From Trochalopteron elliotii (taxonomy: Eukaryota > Chordata > Aves > Passeriformes > Leiothrichidae): a stretch of 64,000 nucleotides of DNA. The notes under the pieces were generated by a model, which worked only from the letters and a program-made list of their open reading frames with translations, was not told the DNA's origin and ran no database searches. The first letter of the stretch is position 1. The number at the start of each line of letters is the position of its first letter. The stretch spans positions 104,272-168,271 of the forward strand of contig JANPWX010000543.1 in NCBI GenBank assembly GCA_024734555.1, read 5' to 3'. Positions 47,530 to 60,678 of the stretch are shown here, piece by piece. Both the position numbers and the translations under genes were made by a program.

Positions 47530-50500
47530 CCTTGCAAATCTATTTCCCTTCTCCACCACAGAGACTATCTAATTGTATCTAATTCTGATAAGGAAAAAGT
47601 TGCACAAAATAAGGGTGGAAATCAGAAGAGACAGCCATATTTTACTGGAAGTCAATCTAAACCAGTCTTTCTGTAGTCTTGGAATTTATCAACCAGAAAC
47701 ATTTGCCTCTTTGCAGAACTATTGTGCAAGTCCAGGTGCTTTGTCTCCTCCTTGCCCCCAGAATGAGACGGTATCACACAAATCCTTCTCAGCAATTTCA
47801 AATTAAATTTGAACCCTTCAGATTTGGGGATGATCACCTTGCAGAGCTCCATAAGAGCATTTCATTGTTGGAGTCAATATTCCATACAAGCACCACTCTG
47901 GTTCAGCTTTGTGAAATAACCTCAGCCAGGTGTGATTCAGTTCAATTTATAAAGTAAAAAAAAATTGAATCTACCCACTCAGAGCACAACAGGGCACAAA
48001 CTTTTGATGAGAGTCACCAAGAAATCTTTGCAAAGTTTTCCCTTTGATTTCTTTGAAGAGAACAAAATAAAATCAGCAATGTACTTGGAGCAACCTTGAG
48101 CTAGAAGGGAGGAAAAGATTTCCAGAGCTCTCAGGGTACAAATGAAGCACTAGCAAGCTCTGATTCTCTAAAGCAAGACAAAAATCACATGACAAGATGC
48201 TCTACACAGTGAGACAAAGGCATAAAGACTTATCACTGAAAAGGTGATGCCAGATATGGAGTATTATGCTAATAAAAGTCAGACAATGTAGAATTTGATT
48301 GTCTCCCTTGGAATAAAACTGATTTTTTTTTAATTACTACCCCTGAATGTGCTGCAAGACATAGGTATGTCCATGTAAAAAACCCTATATATAAGCATCT
48401 AATAATTTAAGGAAGATTTAACATATAAATACACCCTTCACTAACAAAAGGGGAAGGTTTCAAAGGCAGAGTAATTCTTTGTCACACCCCTCCTGAAAAT
48501 GAAACAGATTTTTCCCAGGTGAACTGTTGCTTCTTCAAAAAACTTCTGCCAGGACAGTAACATACCAAGAAAAAAATATAGTAACTGAACTGGTAAAACA
48601 TTTTTTTTTAACCCATTACAGGGAAATGAACAAGAAATAAACTGTCTTTGAAGGCATCCTTACTTTTACTAAGACATGTGGCACCTTGCTTTGTTATTTT
48701 TCTGTTTGAATTCCATCTAGTGAAGACCAAAATGGCTTTACATGCAAGTGTCAGTTCAGAACATAGGGTCTGAAATGAGGTCAAGGTGCTTTCAGATTCT
48801 CAGAGGCACCTGACTCTTAACCAATTAGCTCCAAGAGATGTTTAAGCAATCTGAGAGACTTCTGGATTCTTCATATAGCACTTGGACAGTTTGGAATTTA
48901 AACCATTTTGTCTTGCCCTGGATTTTATGCTCTTGGATGCTTGAAACACTTTTGAAGACCAGTCCTACTGATGGAATTGATGCCTTTAAAGACTCAAAGG
49001 GCAATAGAGCCACTGGATTTTCAGAAATGCATATTTTCTTTACTCTGTACAAGAGTTGCCTACCTAAAGACCAAGGGCAGCAGCAATAAAGTCCTATTCC
49101 CACAGACTGGGATAAGAACAGGAATGATTATTAGACACAGAGATTATCCCACTGTAGAGGAATAGTGGATTTGACTAAGACAAACCCTGATTGTTCCTGA
49201 TGCTTTTGGTTCAAGGTAAAGAGCTTTGACCTAACCCTGAAAGGGAATGGGCAAGACTAAAGAACCTAACTGTGGCCTTTCAGTGCCTGAAGGGAGGCTG
49301 CAGGAAAAACAGAGACTATTTACAACAAATTACACTTCCAGCCCAGCTCCTGCAAGGCAGAGAAGTTCTGGTGCAGGAGAAGTACAGGGAGTCACAGCTT
49401 TCCAAACCAACAAGAGAAGGCACAGGTGAAGCATAACTTATTTTTTTTCCCCAGCCTCCAGAAGCCTTAATGGGAAGTGCAAGAAGACTGACCCCTTCTA
49501 ACCCCCTTCTGCAATGTACCTTTGAAAGCTGGGTGTCAAATCCTCCCCCTTCCCACCAAATAGAGACATTTTCAGAAGTCAAATTCTGAAGTTTCCTGGC
49601 TCTTGTATGTGTTTATCCTGCTGACAAGGATGATATTCAGCTCCCCATGTTTCTTCCCCTCTAGCTGGCCTGTCATCCAGGAGTGTGATTAGTTCATCAA
49701 AAGAATGAAGGGCAGTCCAACCTGCCTGAAGAGAGGTGATGGAAAATAGAGTCCTTGCTAACAAGAGCAGCAGGACAAGGGTCACATATTGGTGGAGGTG
49801 ATGAAAGCTCCTGCAGGTCTGTTTAGTGTGGCTGTTGCTATGAGAGTGAAGAGATTTGCTGGCCCTGAAGCAGAGAGAGGGCACAGATGCTGTTTTGTTC
49901 TGTATCAGTTACAGATTCTGGTCACTTGTGTAAGTTAATACTCTCCCAAGTTCTTTTAGGCTCATTACAACTCTTCTTCTGTTACAGCTGGGCAACACAG
50001 TTCTGCCACTCTTTCCACAGAGAGAACATGCTGCCTTCTGCCCCTAACAGGCACATGGTGGCAAAGGGCAGATTTTAAGTTCTGAATCTGCACTGATGGT
50101 TCAAATTCAGGTTTGTTATCTGTGTGGAAGAGAAAGACAACAATCTCAGGAGTGCTCTCTCAGTCAGAGGCAGTCTAAGGCTCTGTTTGTGCTGATGACA
50201 AACTATCTTTGCACTGCTATTCTCAGCAGGGTCATGCTGGGCCATCTCCAGTCATTTTCTGCTGAAAACAATAATGCATAAATAGGGAAGGAAATGAGGA
50301 CTTGATTCTCTCTATGCAGGTGAAATAAAGATCATAACTGTATAAAACAGGTGAGTTCCCAGTGCTGTTGAACTCTCTTTTGAAACTTTGTTCCTACCAC
50401 AGTAAGACTTTGGCTGTTGTTTTTCAGAGCAACAGCACCAGAATCATTGCCCAGAGCATTGCTTCAGAAATTAATTCTATTTCAGGGACGATGACAGATT

Positions 50501-50825
50501 TTGAAAAAGCCAAGCAAACAACATGCTGAAGTGCTGCCCATGCTGTGCTGTGCTGTGAGTGCCATATTAAACACACATTTAATCAGTTTTAATGAAGGGA
50601 AAATGGTAGAAAAAAACGTGTTCTGCCTCACTGTTCAGCTCTTGCAGCATTCAAGGTCTACATCCAGAGCTGAAACTCCAGCACAAGACAGAAGTCACCA
50701 CTCCAAGGCCATATGGAAGGTGAGGACCTCTGCTTCATTATCCACTCAAGAACCCTTTCAGTTCCAAGGGGATGTTAAATGAAGGAGGAATTTGTAAACA
50801 AGAATGTGCAGAGCCCCAAGCACAG

Positions 50826-50852
50826 GAGAGAGAGAGAGAGAGAGAGAGAGAG
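50826..50852. repeat. (GA)n microsatellite
   Basis: An uninterrupted GA dinucleotide run of 27 bp, about 75 bp before a possible LTR. Confidence 0.95.
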
Positions 50853-50927
50853 GCACTGGGAAAGAACAAAAGCCACTCATTGATGAGTCCACCAAGGATC
50901 ATCAGGCACAGCTTTGGAGAGGAATTT

Positions 50928-51262
50928 GTCACTGATAAGAAGGAGGAAACAAGAGGAACAGGACAACTGAGGATATTTGAGGTGGGCCTGAGGGACTGAA
51001 CTTAAGGAACGTTTAGTGGGTCAGGGCAAAACAAGAGGGAAGGCAAAAATAGGACACAAAAGGGTATAAAGAAGGGTCAGTCCAATGTAACCTCTCACTG
51101 ATCAGTGCATTTGGCTGAGCAAGCCTCTGCCCAGTCACTACAGTCCATCCTATGTTTTTATTAAAGCCTCTTAAAAAGGTGTTTTTAAGTATTTTAAAGC
51201 CTTTTGCTGTCTTTCTGTACAATTTCACAGTCTGTCCCATGTGTGGGAATGCTCTAAGGACA
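50928..51262 (+). mobile_element. Possible ERV LTR, maybe followed by a decayed primer-binding site
   Basis: GGGTATAAAGAAGGGTC (TATA-like) is followed about 85 bp later by TTTTTATTAAAGCC (polyadenylation-like), then a T-rich stretch and GGGAATGCTCTAAGGACA. The next bases, AAGGTGCCAG, resemble a degraded tRNA primer-binding site. Both edges are guesses, based on TGTC...GACA symmetry. Confidence 0.35.
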
Positions 51263-53835
51263 AGGTGCCAGCTACTGGGGGCAGGCAGGAGCTGACACAA
51301 ACCAAATACAAAGCATTTTGGAAAGGTTAAGTAGGGTGAAATGTCTCTCTGCTTTCTAACCTCAAACTGATTTTTTTGCAACTCGAATTTCCCTCAAAAA
51401 TCTTATTTTTTTAAATGCTCTCATTTGGCAAATGCTGAAGCAACTCCCAACAAACTTAGGTGCTTAAATACAAAATGTTTCAGGTTGTAAAGATTGTATT
51501 TAAGGACAAAATAGATAGTCTTTTGGGCCAACCCTAGGCAGCAGGTGTTGTCTGTGTATATTCTATAGACATAAGTACAGACACACAAATATAGCATTTA
51601 AAAAACCCAAAAAAACAAACAAAAACCAAAAAACAGAGCATGATACTAAAGGTAGTATTACATCCTAATTTTTTTCAAAGTCCTTATTACAAGGAAATCA
51701 TCACTCCTGAGCACCAGTGGGAGAAGCAACAAGTTTTTCCTATGATCACATTACAGTAGGAATGGTTTAGCAGCAGACTCTCCATTCCTGGGTCATTGCT
51801 GAGAGATTCCTGATTTGAGCACCTTTCAGTCAAGAAAGAGAAAAAATATCTCTCCACAGATATGGTTTTATCGAGACATAATCCCTAACAAAGCAAAAGC
51901 CTTGATTTCACAAGGGAAGCAGATAAAGAAGCAATGCCCAGAAAGGGTTTAAACAGAGGGGCTTTAATAGATTCCCCAATTCCCTTTTATATTGTGCATT
52001 TCTGGCCAGAGAAACAGGTGCAGGAGTTCCTGAAAACTGGAGTCCATAAGATTTTCTCATCACCATCTAACTCCACCCAGCCTTATTTTGTATTTCTTTC
52101 ATGAAGCCAACCCTTTAGCTTCTCTAAAATTTGTAGCCATGATTTTCTGATCTGAGATCTTGTGGAGACAGGAAACCTTCAGAGGCAATCATACACTAAT
52201 GCCAGCATCAATCAGCAACCACATTAGACAACAAAACCTCTTCCAATATGTCAATACAATAAACAGTGATCAAATTCCACTCAATGCAGGCCACGAAGCC
52301 TTGCCTGTACTTCCTCATGATTTTTACATGACAACTGCTTAAATTTATGGGAACTGTCCTGCCCTGTTTCTAAAACAAGGAGTCAAAGAATTGTGAGCAT
52401 TCAACTAAATAAACAGGAAAGACAATTTCCTCACTTCCCAGGGATGAACACACATCCATATCATGTACAAAATGGATAAATGTCATTTCTGGGTGGCTTG
52501 AATTTTAACCCAAATCCAGCAGCAGGCAGGCTCAGTTGTGGTGGAACTATGCCTATGCTTTGCTGTGACCAAGATCTCTCAGATTCATTTCAGACATGGC
52601 TGAAATTGACTTTTTTGGAGGGGAAAAAAAAAGCTGTTTATACATGAAAAAGCAGATTCTAGGAGCTGCACACCCAATGCTCCCTGCAAACAGTGCATGG
52701 CATGAGCCAGTCCACCACAACTTCTGGAGCTGAGCCACTATTGCTCTGTCCTTCAGAAATCCAGCACCCCCTGAATCCTGGGGAGGGAGGTTGAACCTCA
52801 CGATGGAACAGTATGTCATTTTGGCTGTTTAAGTACAAATCTAATTTATGATGAAGGCAGCTTTTCCACAGAAATAACAGCTGTGCTGATGCTGAGATTA
52901 TAATACCTGGAATCCACTCCCTTCAGGAACCTTTACCAATGGCCCAGGTATCCTATTGGAATCTGGCCTATATAAATGCCAGTGGCTCTATGGTAAGTCA
53001 CTAACTTTTTCTCAGCCTGTTTTTTTAATCTGTTCACCAGCATATCCCACAATCCCAGTTTCCTCCAGTGATATGAGGAAGTTTCTGGAGGATGCCATCA
53101 GCATTCCCTGGTCTACAGAGCCCAGGAACTGCACTAGTAGCATGTTTCTTGCATTAAAGAAAAATGAGAGGTCAGAAAGCTAAATTCTCCAAAGCTATCT
53201 CCACAGATTCAGCACAGCATTTTTTATTTCAGAAGTAAATACTCTAAAATCCAATTTCGTCTCCTACCAAGGTTTCTATGCAATATTAATATGCATAACA
53301 GATTTTCCTGGTATTGCTTCCAGTTCTTATCCTCCCTAACACTGCACTTTTTCTTTATAGAGTTATTGCTTATAGTGGAGAAACTTCTGCCCCATAGGGC
53401 CTAAAAAATAATGTTTTGATTCCCAAAGACTTTTTGGTAATATGGTAATGCAAACAATAAAGGCAAAATTTCCCTGTGGAGCTTTTCAGGACAGTATTCC
53501 CCAGCCACCCCAAGAACTTACACCATAACTCTCTTTTTCCTAATGCTGGTATTCAGGAGAAAACACAGAAATGACAGAATTTAAAGCAAAACACAGATGA
53601 TGCAGACATTTGTCATGCAGCCCTTCTATATGTTTGTTACACCTTCTCATCCTACTTTCCTTCTTCCCAGCTTAACTAATTTGCTTTGAAATTCTTCCTT
53701 CTGCTGGAATCTGTAGCACGAATCTTGATTGTTTTTAGAACAAACCATGCTCAGCTCATTTTAAAAATAACAGGTTTCTGTCCCACAAGAGCTTAGAACC
53801 CATCCCCACTGTCTGCAATCTGCAGGAAATTTCAC

Positions 53836-53935
53836 CACTTCACTTCACTTCACTTCACTTCACTTCACTTCACTTCACTTCACTTCACTTCACTTCACTT
53901 CACTTCACTTCACTTCACTTCACTTCACTTCACTT
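53836..53935. repeat. (CACTT)20 microsatellite
   Basis: Twenty uninterrupted copies over exactly 100 bp. The lack of interruptions suggests a young, probably length-variable locus. Confidence 0.98.
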
Positions 53936-54632
53936 CCAACATTCCCATTCTGTGTTACTGCAGCATTTTTTTTGTGGGATCTCTCAGAAATTCCTGCCCC
54001 ACCACCACACACATAGCTCTGCAGTGCCTGCACATTCCTTGAGCATTCCTGTTGTACTTCATGGCATCTCCCAGTGACTCCCCAGCATTCCCTCAGCCCA
54101 CCTCCTCTGGAGACAATAAAACACTCACTGCCAGGCACTGAGCTCCTTCATCTTGCCAGGGAATGTGGGAAAAAAGGACAGGGTCGGTGTAGGAACTAAA
54201 ATGGAACTGAGCACTGAAAAAAAAGCCAAAGTCACATTTCAAAAACTGACAGTCTCTCCACACATAATTTCTGCTGTGAATGTAAAAGATTTTAAATACA
54301 TCAAAGAGCTTGATGTTAGCCCCCATCAAGGGGCAGGAGACCCAATCCAACCAAGCTATAGTGAACTCTGAGGTTTCTACACTGAAGTTCCTGTCAGTTC
54401 CTTCTTCAGAAGATGATGTCAGTGCTGTTGGACAGGTGGATTACATGCAAAGGCTGCAGGCCAGGGTTTGCTCATCCTCTGATTTTGTCTCAGCATTCTG
54501 CACTGAAACAATGTCAGCTGGCTCAGGGCTTGCAGGTGCCACGGGGGGCAGGCAGGCAAGCCCAACTCACCTTAACTCACCCACCCTCCCCCCAAATTCC
54601 TGAGCTTTATGCTGAATTGGAAATAAAACCAG

Positions 54633-54672
54633 CTCACAGAATAGGTCAGGTTAGAAGGGCCCACAGTGATTG
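54633..54672 (-). mobile_element. Very short CR1 tail
   Basis: CTCACAGAATAGGTCAGG followed by AGAAGGGCCCACAGTGA, similar to the 30875 copy. Confidence 0.5.
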
Positions 54673-55863
54673 ATTTGTTTGGTTTTCAAACAGCTAATTC
54701 AGGAGCTCTCTAAAGCTTATGATAAGGATATCCTGATAGTTACTGGATAAATTTTGTTTACAGCAATATTATTGGCTGGACTAGAATTGGACTCCTGTGC
54801 ATTTCTACTTCTACTTTTAGCAATGTTTTTGGATTTTCTTAAGAAGGACTCCACTGTTTTTGATCTGAAATGTAGGAGACCATAGCCTTTAAGGAAGAAG
54901 GATACATGAATTATAGCAGGACTCACAAAAGTTCAGTGCTGAGTGACTCAAAAATGGGGAGGAAGGGGGTGCAGGTGCAGCACCAACACACTTTTCAAGG
55001 CTCAGAGAAAAGACATTACATTTTTCCTGTTGATGTCTAGCACTTACCCATGGTATTTAGAGCACAAATAGCATCTAAAGAGCAGCTGATAGTGTAACTG
55101 CTAGAATCAGTTACATCCATGATGCAAATCAGACCAGATGAAGGACATTCATCACTCTACAGGCAAATTTAACGTATGAGGATGCCTATCCTAAACCCTA
55201 GGACAGTACCTGGGTACCTGGCCTGGCCTTCCAGAGATCTGGAATTTGATGCTGCCCTTTAAGCTGACAGGACTCCTGTGATTTTCAGGTTCAGGATACT
55301 AGAGTAACACCACCAGGGTGCTTTTAGTTCAGGATACAGAGAATTGTATGGAATCCTCCTCCCTCTTGCCATTTTCCAGTCCTTCCCCCTTCAGAGGGAA
55401 CCTTTGATCCAACAAGGATCAAAGGCAAAAGGCTGGTGAAATCCCAGATGGAAGAAGGCCAGAGCAATTAGCCACAATCCCTCTTTGTAACTCACCATGT
55501 TTTCCCTAAGTAAATTATTGCTAATTTGATATAGCAGGAAACACAGCTGATGCTTTTGAAGGAAAAAAAAAAACAACCCTCTGTTCATGAAGACAACACT
55601 ACAGGCCACAGAAAGACTAAGCCATGCTTAAGGACCAGAAATATTAAATATTGGACTATTGGAACAGATGGATTTGCCCCAGGACCACATCTTCACTGGT
55701 AGGTGCACAAGCCAAGCAGGCATCACAAGGAATGTCCATGGACAGACAGAAAAAGTATTAGAGAAGGAAATTTCTGTTTAAAGGCTAAGATAAATGAGGG
55801 ATATGACTGTTAGCAGCCTATTTTCTTAGGGTTACCCATCAAAAAATTATGAAGAAATAGAAG

Positions 55864-55905
55864 TCATGTCACCAGCACAGACAAATAGCTGTGCTGGTGA
55901 CATGA
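55864..55905. repeat. Perfect inverted repeat: 17-bp stem, 8-nt loop
   Basis: TCATGTCACCAGCACAG (55864-55880) is the exact reverse complement of CTGTGCTGGTGACATGA (55889-55905). The loop is ACAAATAG. The arms have ordinary base composition, so chance is unlikely. Confidence 0.95.
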
Positions 55906-55911
55906 ACATGC

Positions 55912-55984
55912 TATCACAGAATAGGTAAACTTGGAAGGGATCACGGTGAGTCATCTGGTCCCACCTCTGTGCTCAAGCAAGGTC
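55912..55984 (-). mobile_element. CR1 tail fragment
   Basis: TATCACAGAATAGG, CTTGGAAGGGATCACGG and GTCATCTGGTCCCACC. It begins 7 bp after a perfect 17-bp hairpin. Confidence 0.65.
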
Positions 55985-57186
55985 AAAATATACAGCCTAG
56001 ATGGCAAGAACAAGAGAAGCTTGAATAAAGACCATGTCTCAAACAGTGCTTCAAACCTTTTAAATATTGCTTTTAAGACTGTGCTTTTGGGCACTAGCCT
56101 CGCAGCTTCAAAATAAAAAAAAAATTGCACACACACACACTTCCAGCCTTGGAATAACTTCTCAAAACTCAGCATTCCACTTAACTGGAGTTTGTGGAAG
56201 ATCATTTTTGAAGAGGCAGCTTGTGTCCCCTCACTACAGACCAAATGTTCCACTCTTTCCTCATCCAAATTTGAGATAGAGATGAATTCATCTTCCTTAC
56301 TCCCTGTTGTGTAGAACAGGTTGTTCACTGAGTGGAAAAGCCTTCTGGAGTCTTTATTAGGGAAAAATAAGGGACAGAAGCTGACAATTAATAACAGTAA
56401 ACTCCTGGAGTGACAATGACTGTGGCTCGTCCTCCAAGTTATTACTTTCCCACCCCCCATACAGATCTAAAATTCATGCTTTTCTGTTTGTGCTTGTGCT
56501 TTCCATCTGTTCCAAAGACAGCAAGAAGGAATATTCCACATGCATTTCTCCCATCATGGAAGAGACAAGAGAGAAGCTGATATTCCTATATTGCTGTGCA
56601 ATTTAGATTGATTCGGATCAATAATTGCTGGGCTGGGCTCTCTGTCAGCACAGAGGGCTTCAAGACTATTCTGTTTACATCTTCAGGCAAAAGCAAGTGT
56701 AAATGTCTGTAAAAAACACTTTTGGACTTAAAAAATAAGCATTAAGATTCTTAAGACTTCAGAGTGATGCAGAAGTGGGGATAACTGAACAGAAGGAGAG
56801 TCTTGGGCTCTTTCTCAGATAAAACATTCCAACCAACCATCACTCTCCTTCCACACTTGTTTCCTGCCTCTGTGCATCAGTGGGGGACAGCAGCATTCCT
56901 TGCTAGGTAAAAAAAAAAGCCCCTTTTTATTTATTCCATAACACAGCACCCTCCTTTTCCTTAAGGCAGAGAGAACAAAAAAAAAAAAATCACCAACAAA
57001 ACAAACCACCCAAGCAGCTTCACAGCAATTATTTATACACCTTGAACAGTGTAGAGGATAGATGTTAAGGAGGATAAATGTTAAGTTTATTTTCACTGAT
57101 GACATAAGAAGGAAAATCCTGAAATCCTGAAGAGTCCAATAGGGAAAACAGTGGAAGCTGTGGGAAGTACATGAGCCACAGAGCCT

Positions 57187-57655
57187 GGGAATCTGCTCAG
57201 CCCCCCCTGCAAAGCTCATCCAGCCCTGGGATCCCAGCACAGGAAGGACAGGGAGCTGCTGGAACCAGCCCAGAGCAGGGACACCAAGGGGATCAGAGGG
57301 ATGGAGCAGCTCTGCTGGGAGGAAAGGCTGAGGGAGTTGGGATTGTTCAGCCTGGAGAGGAGAAGGCTTTGGGGTGACCTCACTGTGGCCTTGCAGTGCC
57401 TGAAGGGAACCCACAGGGAAGATGGAGAGAGACTCTTGACCAGGGCCTGGAGTGACAGGACAAGGGGGAATGGCTTCACACTGACAGAGAGCAGGGTTAG
57501 ATTGGATATTGGGAAGAAATTGCTCCCTGTGAGGGTGGTGAGGCCCTGGCACAGGTTTCCCAGAGCAGCTGTGGCTGCCCCATCCCATGGCAGGGGGTTG
57601 GAAGAAGATGGTCTTTAAGGTCCCTTCCAACCCAGGCCATTTTGTGATTCTGTGA
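57187..57655 (+). mobile_element. CR1 3'-end copy with a 68-bp internal deletion
   Basis: Long, well preserved CR1 tail (GGATGGAGCAGCTCTGCTGG, GTGGGGTGACC-like text, ending GTGATTCTGTGAATG). Compared with the copy at 38.3 kb it lacks 68 bp at 57586/57587, where CATCCC joins ATGGCAGG with CCC microhomology. The 271-codon minus-strand frame over it is an artefact of this repeat. Confidence 0.85.
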
Positions 57656-59345
57656 ATGTTAAAGAACTACTGATTTTCTGTAGTGGCACTGAAAATATTG
57701 GGGAAGTGTGTGCCTGCATCCATGTGTTGTGCATGGTTTAGGAGATAGGGGCTGACTGTACTACTTGCTGTGGACTCATTTTACATCACCAGAAAACCCA
57801 GCAGGTTTTGTTTGTCACATAGAGGGGTGTCCCTCTGGTTGCCCAATCACATCCAGCTCTTACACAACAAGAACTTCAGATTAACCTTTGTGGCTGTGAT
57901 GGTGCATATGGACTACAACACTTCCCCAAACACACTTTTTTAAATGCCCTCCCAACCCTTTGTTACAAGATTAGTGCAAGGAATTATTCTAATGCCTTCA
58001 TCTGTGTGAGGCCACCTCACACACAGAAGCCACCAGCAGAACTTGGTGGTTACCAGGCTCGGTGCTCCAAAGGGCAAGAGAAAAAAAAATAACCCTAGAG
58101 AGGGCTAGAAAGCCAAATTTCTCATTAATAGACAGCAGAACAACCCCTTCCATCCAACTCCTCAAAGATACAACCCCTCCATTCCACACACAAGCTAGCC
58201 CACATCTACACTCACACATTCATTCCTCCTCAGGCACACAGATATATTTTGCTCCTGTGGGTGCTTGTTACTACTAAGTTGCAAAGCATTAGTGGACTTT
58301 CCTCCCACCTCCCTATCTTTGACATAAATACTCTTTTTTTTTTTTTTTTTTCTGAAAGAAGTGCTCTCTTCCACCTCAATCTGGTGTATTTTCTGATAAA
58401 GCACGTAGCTCAGCCTTCTTATTTTTTAACTTGGTAGACTCATTTCCATGGAGATCTCTGGAAGGCCAGAGAACAGAACCATCACACTACCCCCTCCTGT
58501 CATCCCCACTTGAGTCTACAGTGCTTTTTTTCCACATTTTCTTTTCATCCTCTCTCTTGTTGCACTTGTGCTTGACTAGAAGCTCATGTTTACCACTACA
58601 GCAATCCTGACTCATGCAAAATGTGAGATCCAACATTAACACAATTCATGAGAAGGGAATTAGAGAACAGAGAAAACAGAGATGTTTTCACCCTCTCCAT
58701 CTCACCACCCACTGTATCCCAGGTCCTTCTGTGGCTCCAGCTGAAGCAGTAACTGAGCACTTCAGGGCCCATCATTTGGTGGATCTATCCCTAAAAAACC
58801 CCATACAGCAATGCATTCATTTATCTATTTAAGACAGCAATGAACCATCAAGCACCAGAGCCAAACTCTGATATTTATACAGAGACTAAAAAAATTAAAA
58901 TATACTTAAAACCTGAACGATGATTCTGAAATACCACTATAGCAATTGAATCACAGGCTCTTCTGCAGATATTTCAAATATTGTGCTCTAGAGCTTCCCA
59001 GGTACTTCATGGGTCATCTGGACCTGCTCAAAGGCACTCCTCACAAGGCTGAAAATCTACATCAGACCTGTACCTAATCTCTCACAGATTTTAGAAGCTG
59101 AGAGTTGGATTTACTCTGGTTATCTCCTGTGATTTATGGACTCACTGAACAACTCAGCCAGTGATCTGAACTCCCATTACAGTCACTGGGCCCAAACTGG
59201 TATTTCTGCAGCACGATCCACTTACTGTCTGGTCAACATTTAATCATGGATCACACCCAACAATTCCTTTTCCTCTCAACTGGCTGTAAAAAAAAACAGA
59301 ATGAGCCAAATGCAGCACTCATAATCTAGGAAGGAGATCATCCAT

Positions 59346-59453
59346 TGCTCTGAGCAACCTGGTCTAGTGGGAGGTGTCCCTGCCCATGGCAGGGGCACTG
59401 GAACAAGATGATCTTTAAGGTCCCTTCTAAACCAGGCCATTCCATGATCCTAT
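59346..59453 (+). mobile_element. CR1 tail fragment
   Basis: GAGCAACCTGGTCTAGTGGG, GCCCATGGCAGGGGCAC, GATCTTTAAGGTCCCTTC. About 110 bp. Confidence 0.82.
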
Positions 59454-60678
59454 TATTAAGTAATGTTAATTACTGTAATAGTTGAGTGCTAATCCATGTT
59501 ACCATGCACAGTAATGCACAGGTGGCATTCACAGGGCACACAAAAATGGAACTCCCAAAACTGGAACCCCCAAAACCTGCGTAGTACTGTGAAGGGACAC
59601 AAAAATTACTTCAGAGACTCTTTGAGAGAAATATAAACAAGACTAATGCTTTCTCTGTTCTTTGTTCTCCCAACAACAGAATCAACGTGACTCTGCTGTG
59701 CTGGCCAACTCAGATCCTCAGGTATTGCATATTAGCCAGATAAATACAAATATATCTACAAATAACTTCCTACCCACATTGCAGCTCTGACTGCTTCTGT
59801 AACTCTGAATTCTCTTTTTCTCTTTTTTTTTCTTTGGCAGACTTCAAGAAGCCAGTGACTGTCACCAAATGCTTTCACAAATTGTTTTAACAAGCTGGAT
59901 TCTGATCTATTAAAGGCTTAAAAAGGTAGACAGGCAGGAGGAAGGAGAAGTGGATCGTGGTGCTGCTGAAGAACAGTACTAAAAGCCAGAAAGGGAAATA
60001 CATAGAGCAAACAGTTTGATGATGCAGCACCAAATGAGTTTTCAGCCAGGTTGAGTAGGAGGGTATAACAACCTAATCAGCTCTAAAAATTGGAAACACC
60101 AGAAAGATCCTAAACCATACCCACCACTATCTACATTGTGCAGCATTACACAGGCACTCTCAGGTGAGGAAGAATAATGACCATCTCCAGGTATTTGGGA
60201 TCCTCACGGGACAGACACAGGATGAAGAATTAAGATGGGAATCTACAACTAAAACTGATGAACTTAGGTGCAAAAAAATAGCACAAGTGTCAACAAAAAA
60301 TGTCCCAATAGTAAGATGTGGAAAACAACCTCGAGAGCTATGAAATAATATAAAAAGCATTCTACAAAGGAGTCTTTTCTTAAAAGGAAGAAAAGAGGTT
60401 TAAAGAGATATCTAATGCAGGGATATAGGTCATGTTGTTATTTATAAAATGGTGATTCCTGTCATTTTTTCCAATATATTCCTGACCTTTATCTTTCATC
60501 AGTGACAACAGCAGAGTGAGTGGTACAGGAGTCCCTTCAGGCTTCTGTTCTGCAGAACTGTACAGAGAAATTAGGAAGAAATTCAAGAGTTAAATGCAGT
60601 CACTGTCAGCAGAAGCTTTTCCCAAATCAGACCTTGTGTCCATACACTGAGAAGAAACTCAGGGGGTTATTTTCATTA

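Larger units (their letters stand above)
39531..50825. other. Gene-poor DNA between listed repeats
   Basis: Two CR1 copies and a GAT repeat are the only recognised elements. Open frames at 42215-42844 (209 codons) and 43267-43755 show no domain or conserved motif. Long AT-rich parts (46.9-48.7 kb) are featureless to me. Confidence 0.5.
51263..60678. other. Gene-poor DNA between listed repeats
   Basis: Contains the (CACTT)20 array, the 17-bp hairpin and short CR1 tails, listed separately. A T run lies at 58333-58351. No exon recognised. Confidence 0.5.

Noticed and set aside
56815..57630. 271-codon minus-strand open frame
   Set aside because: Most of it is the antisense of the CR1 copy at 57187-57655, extended by chance into flanking DNA.
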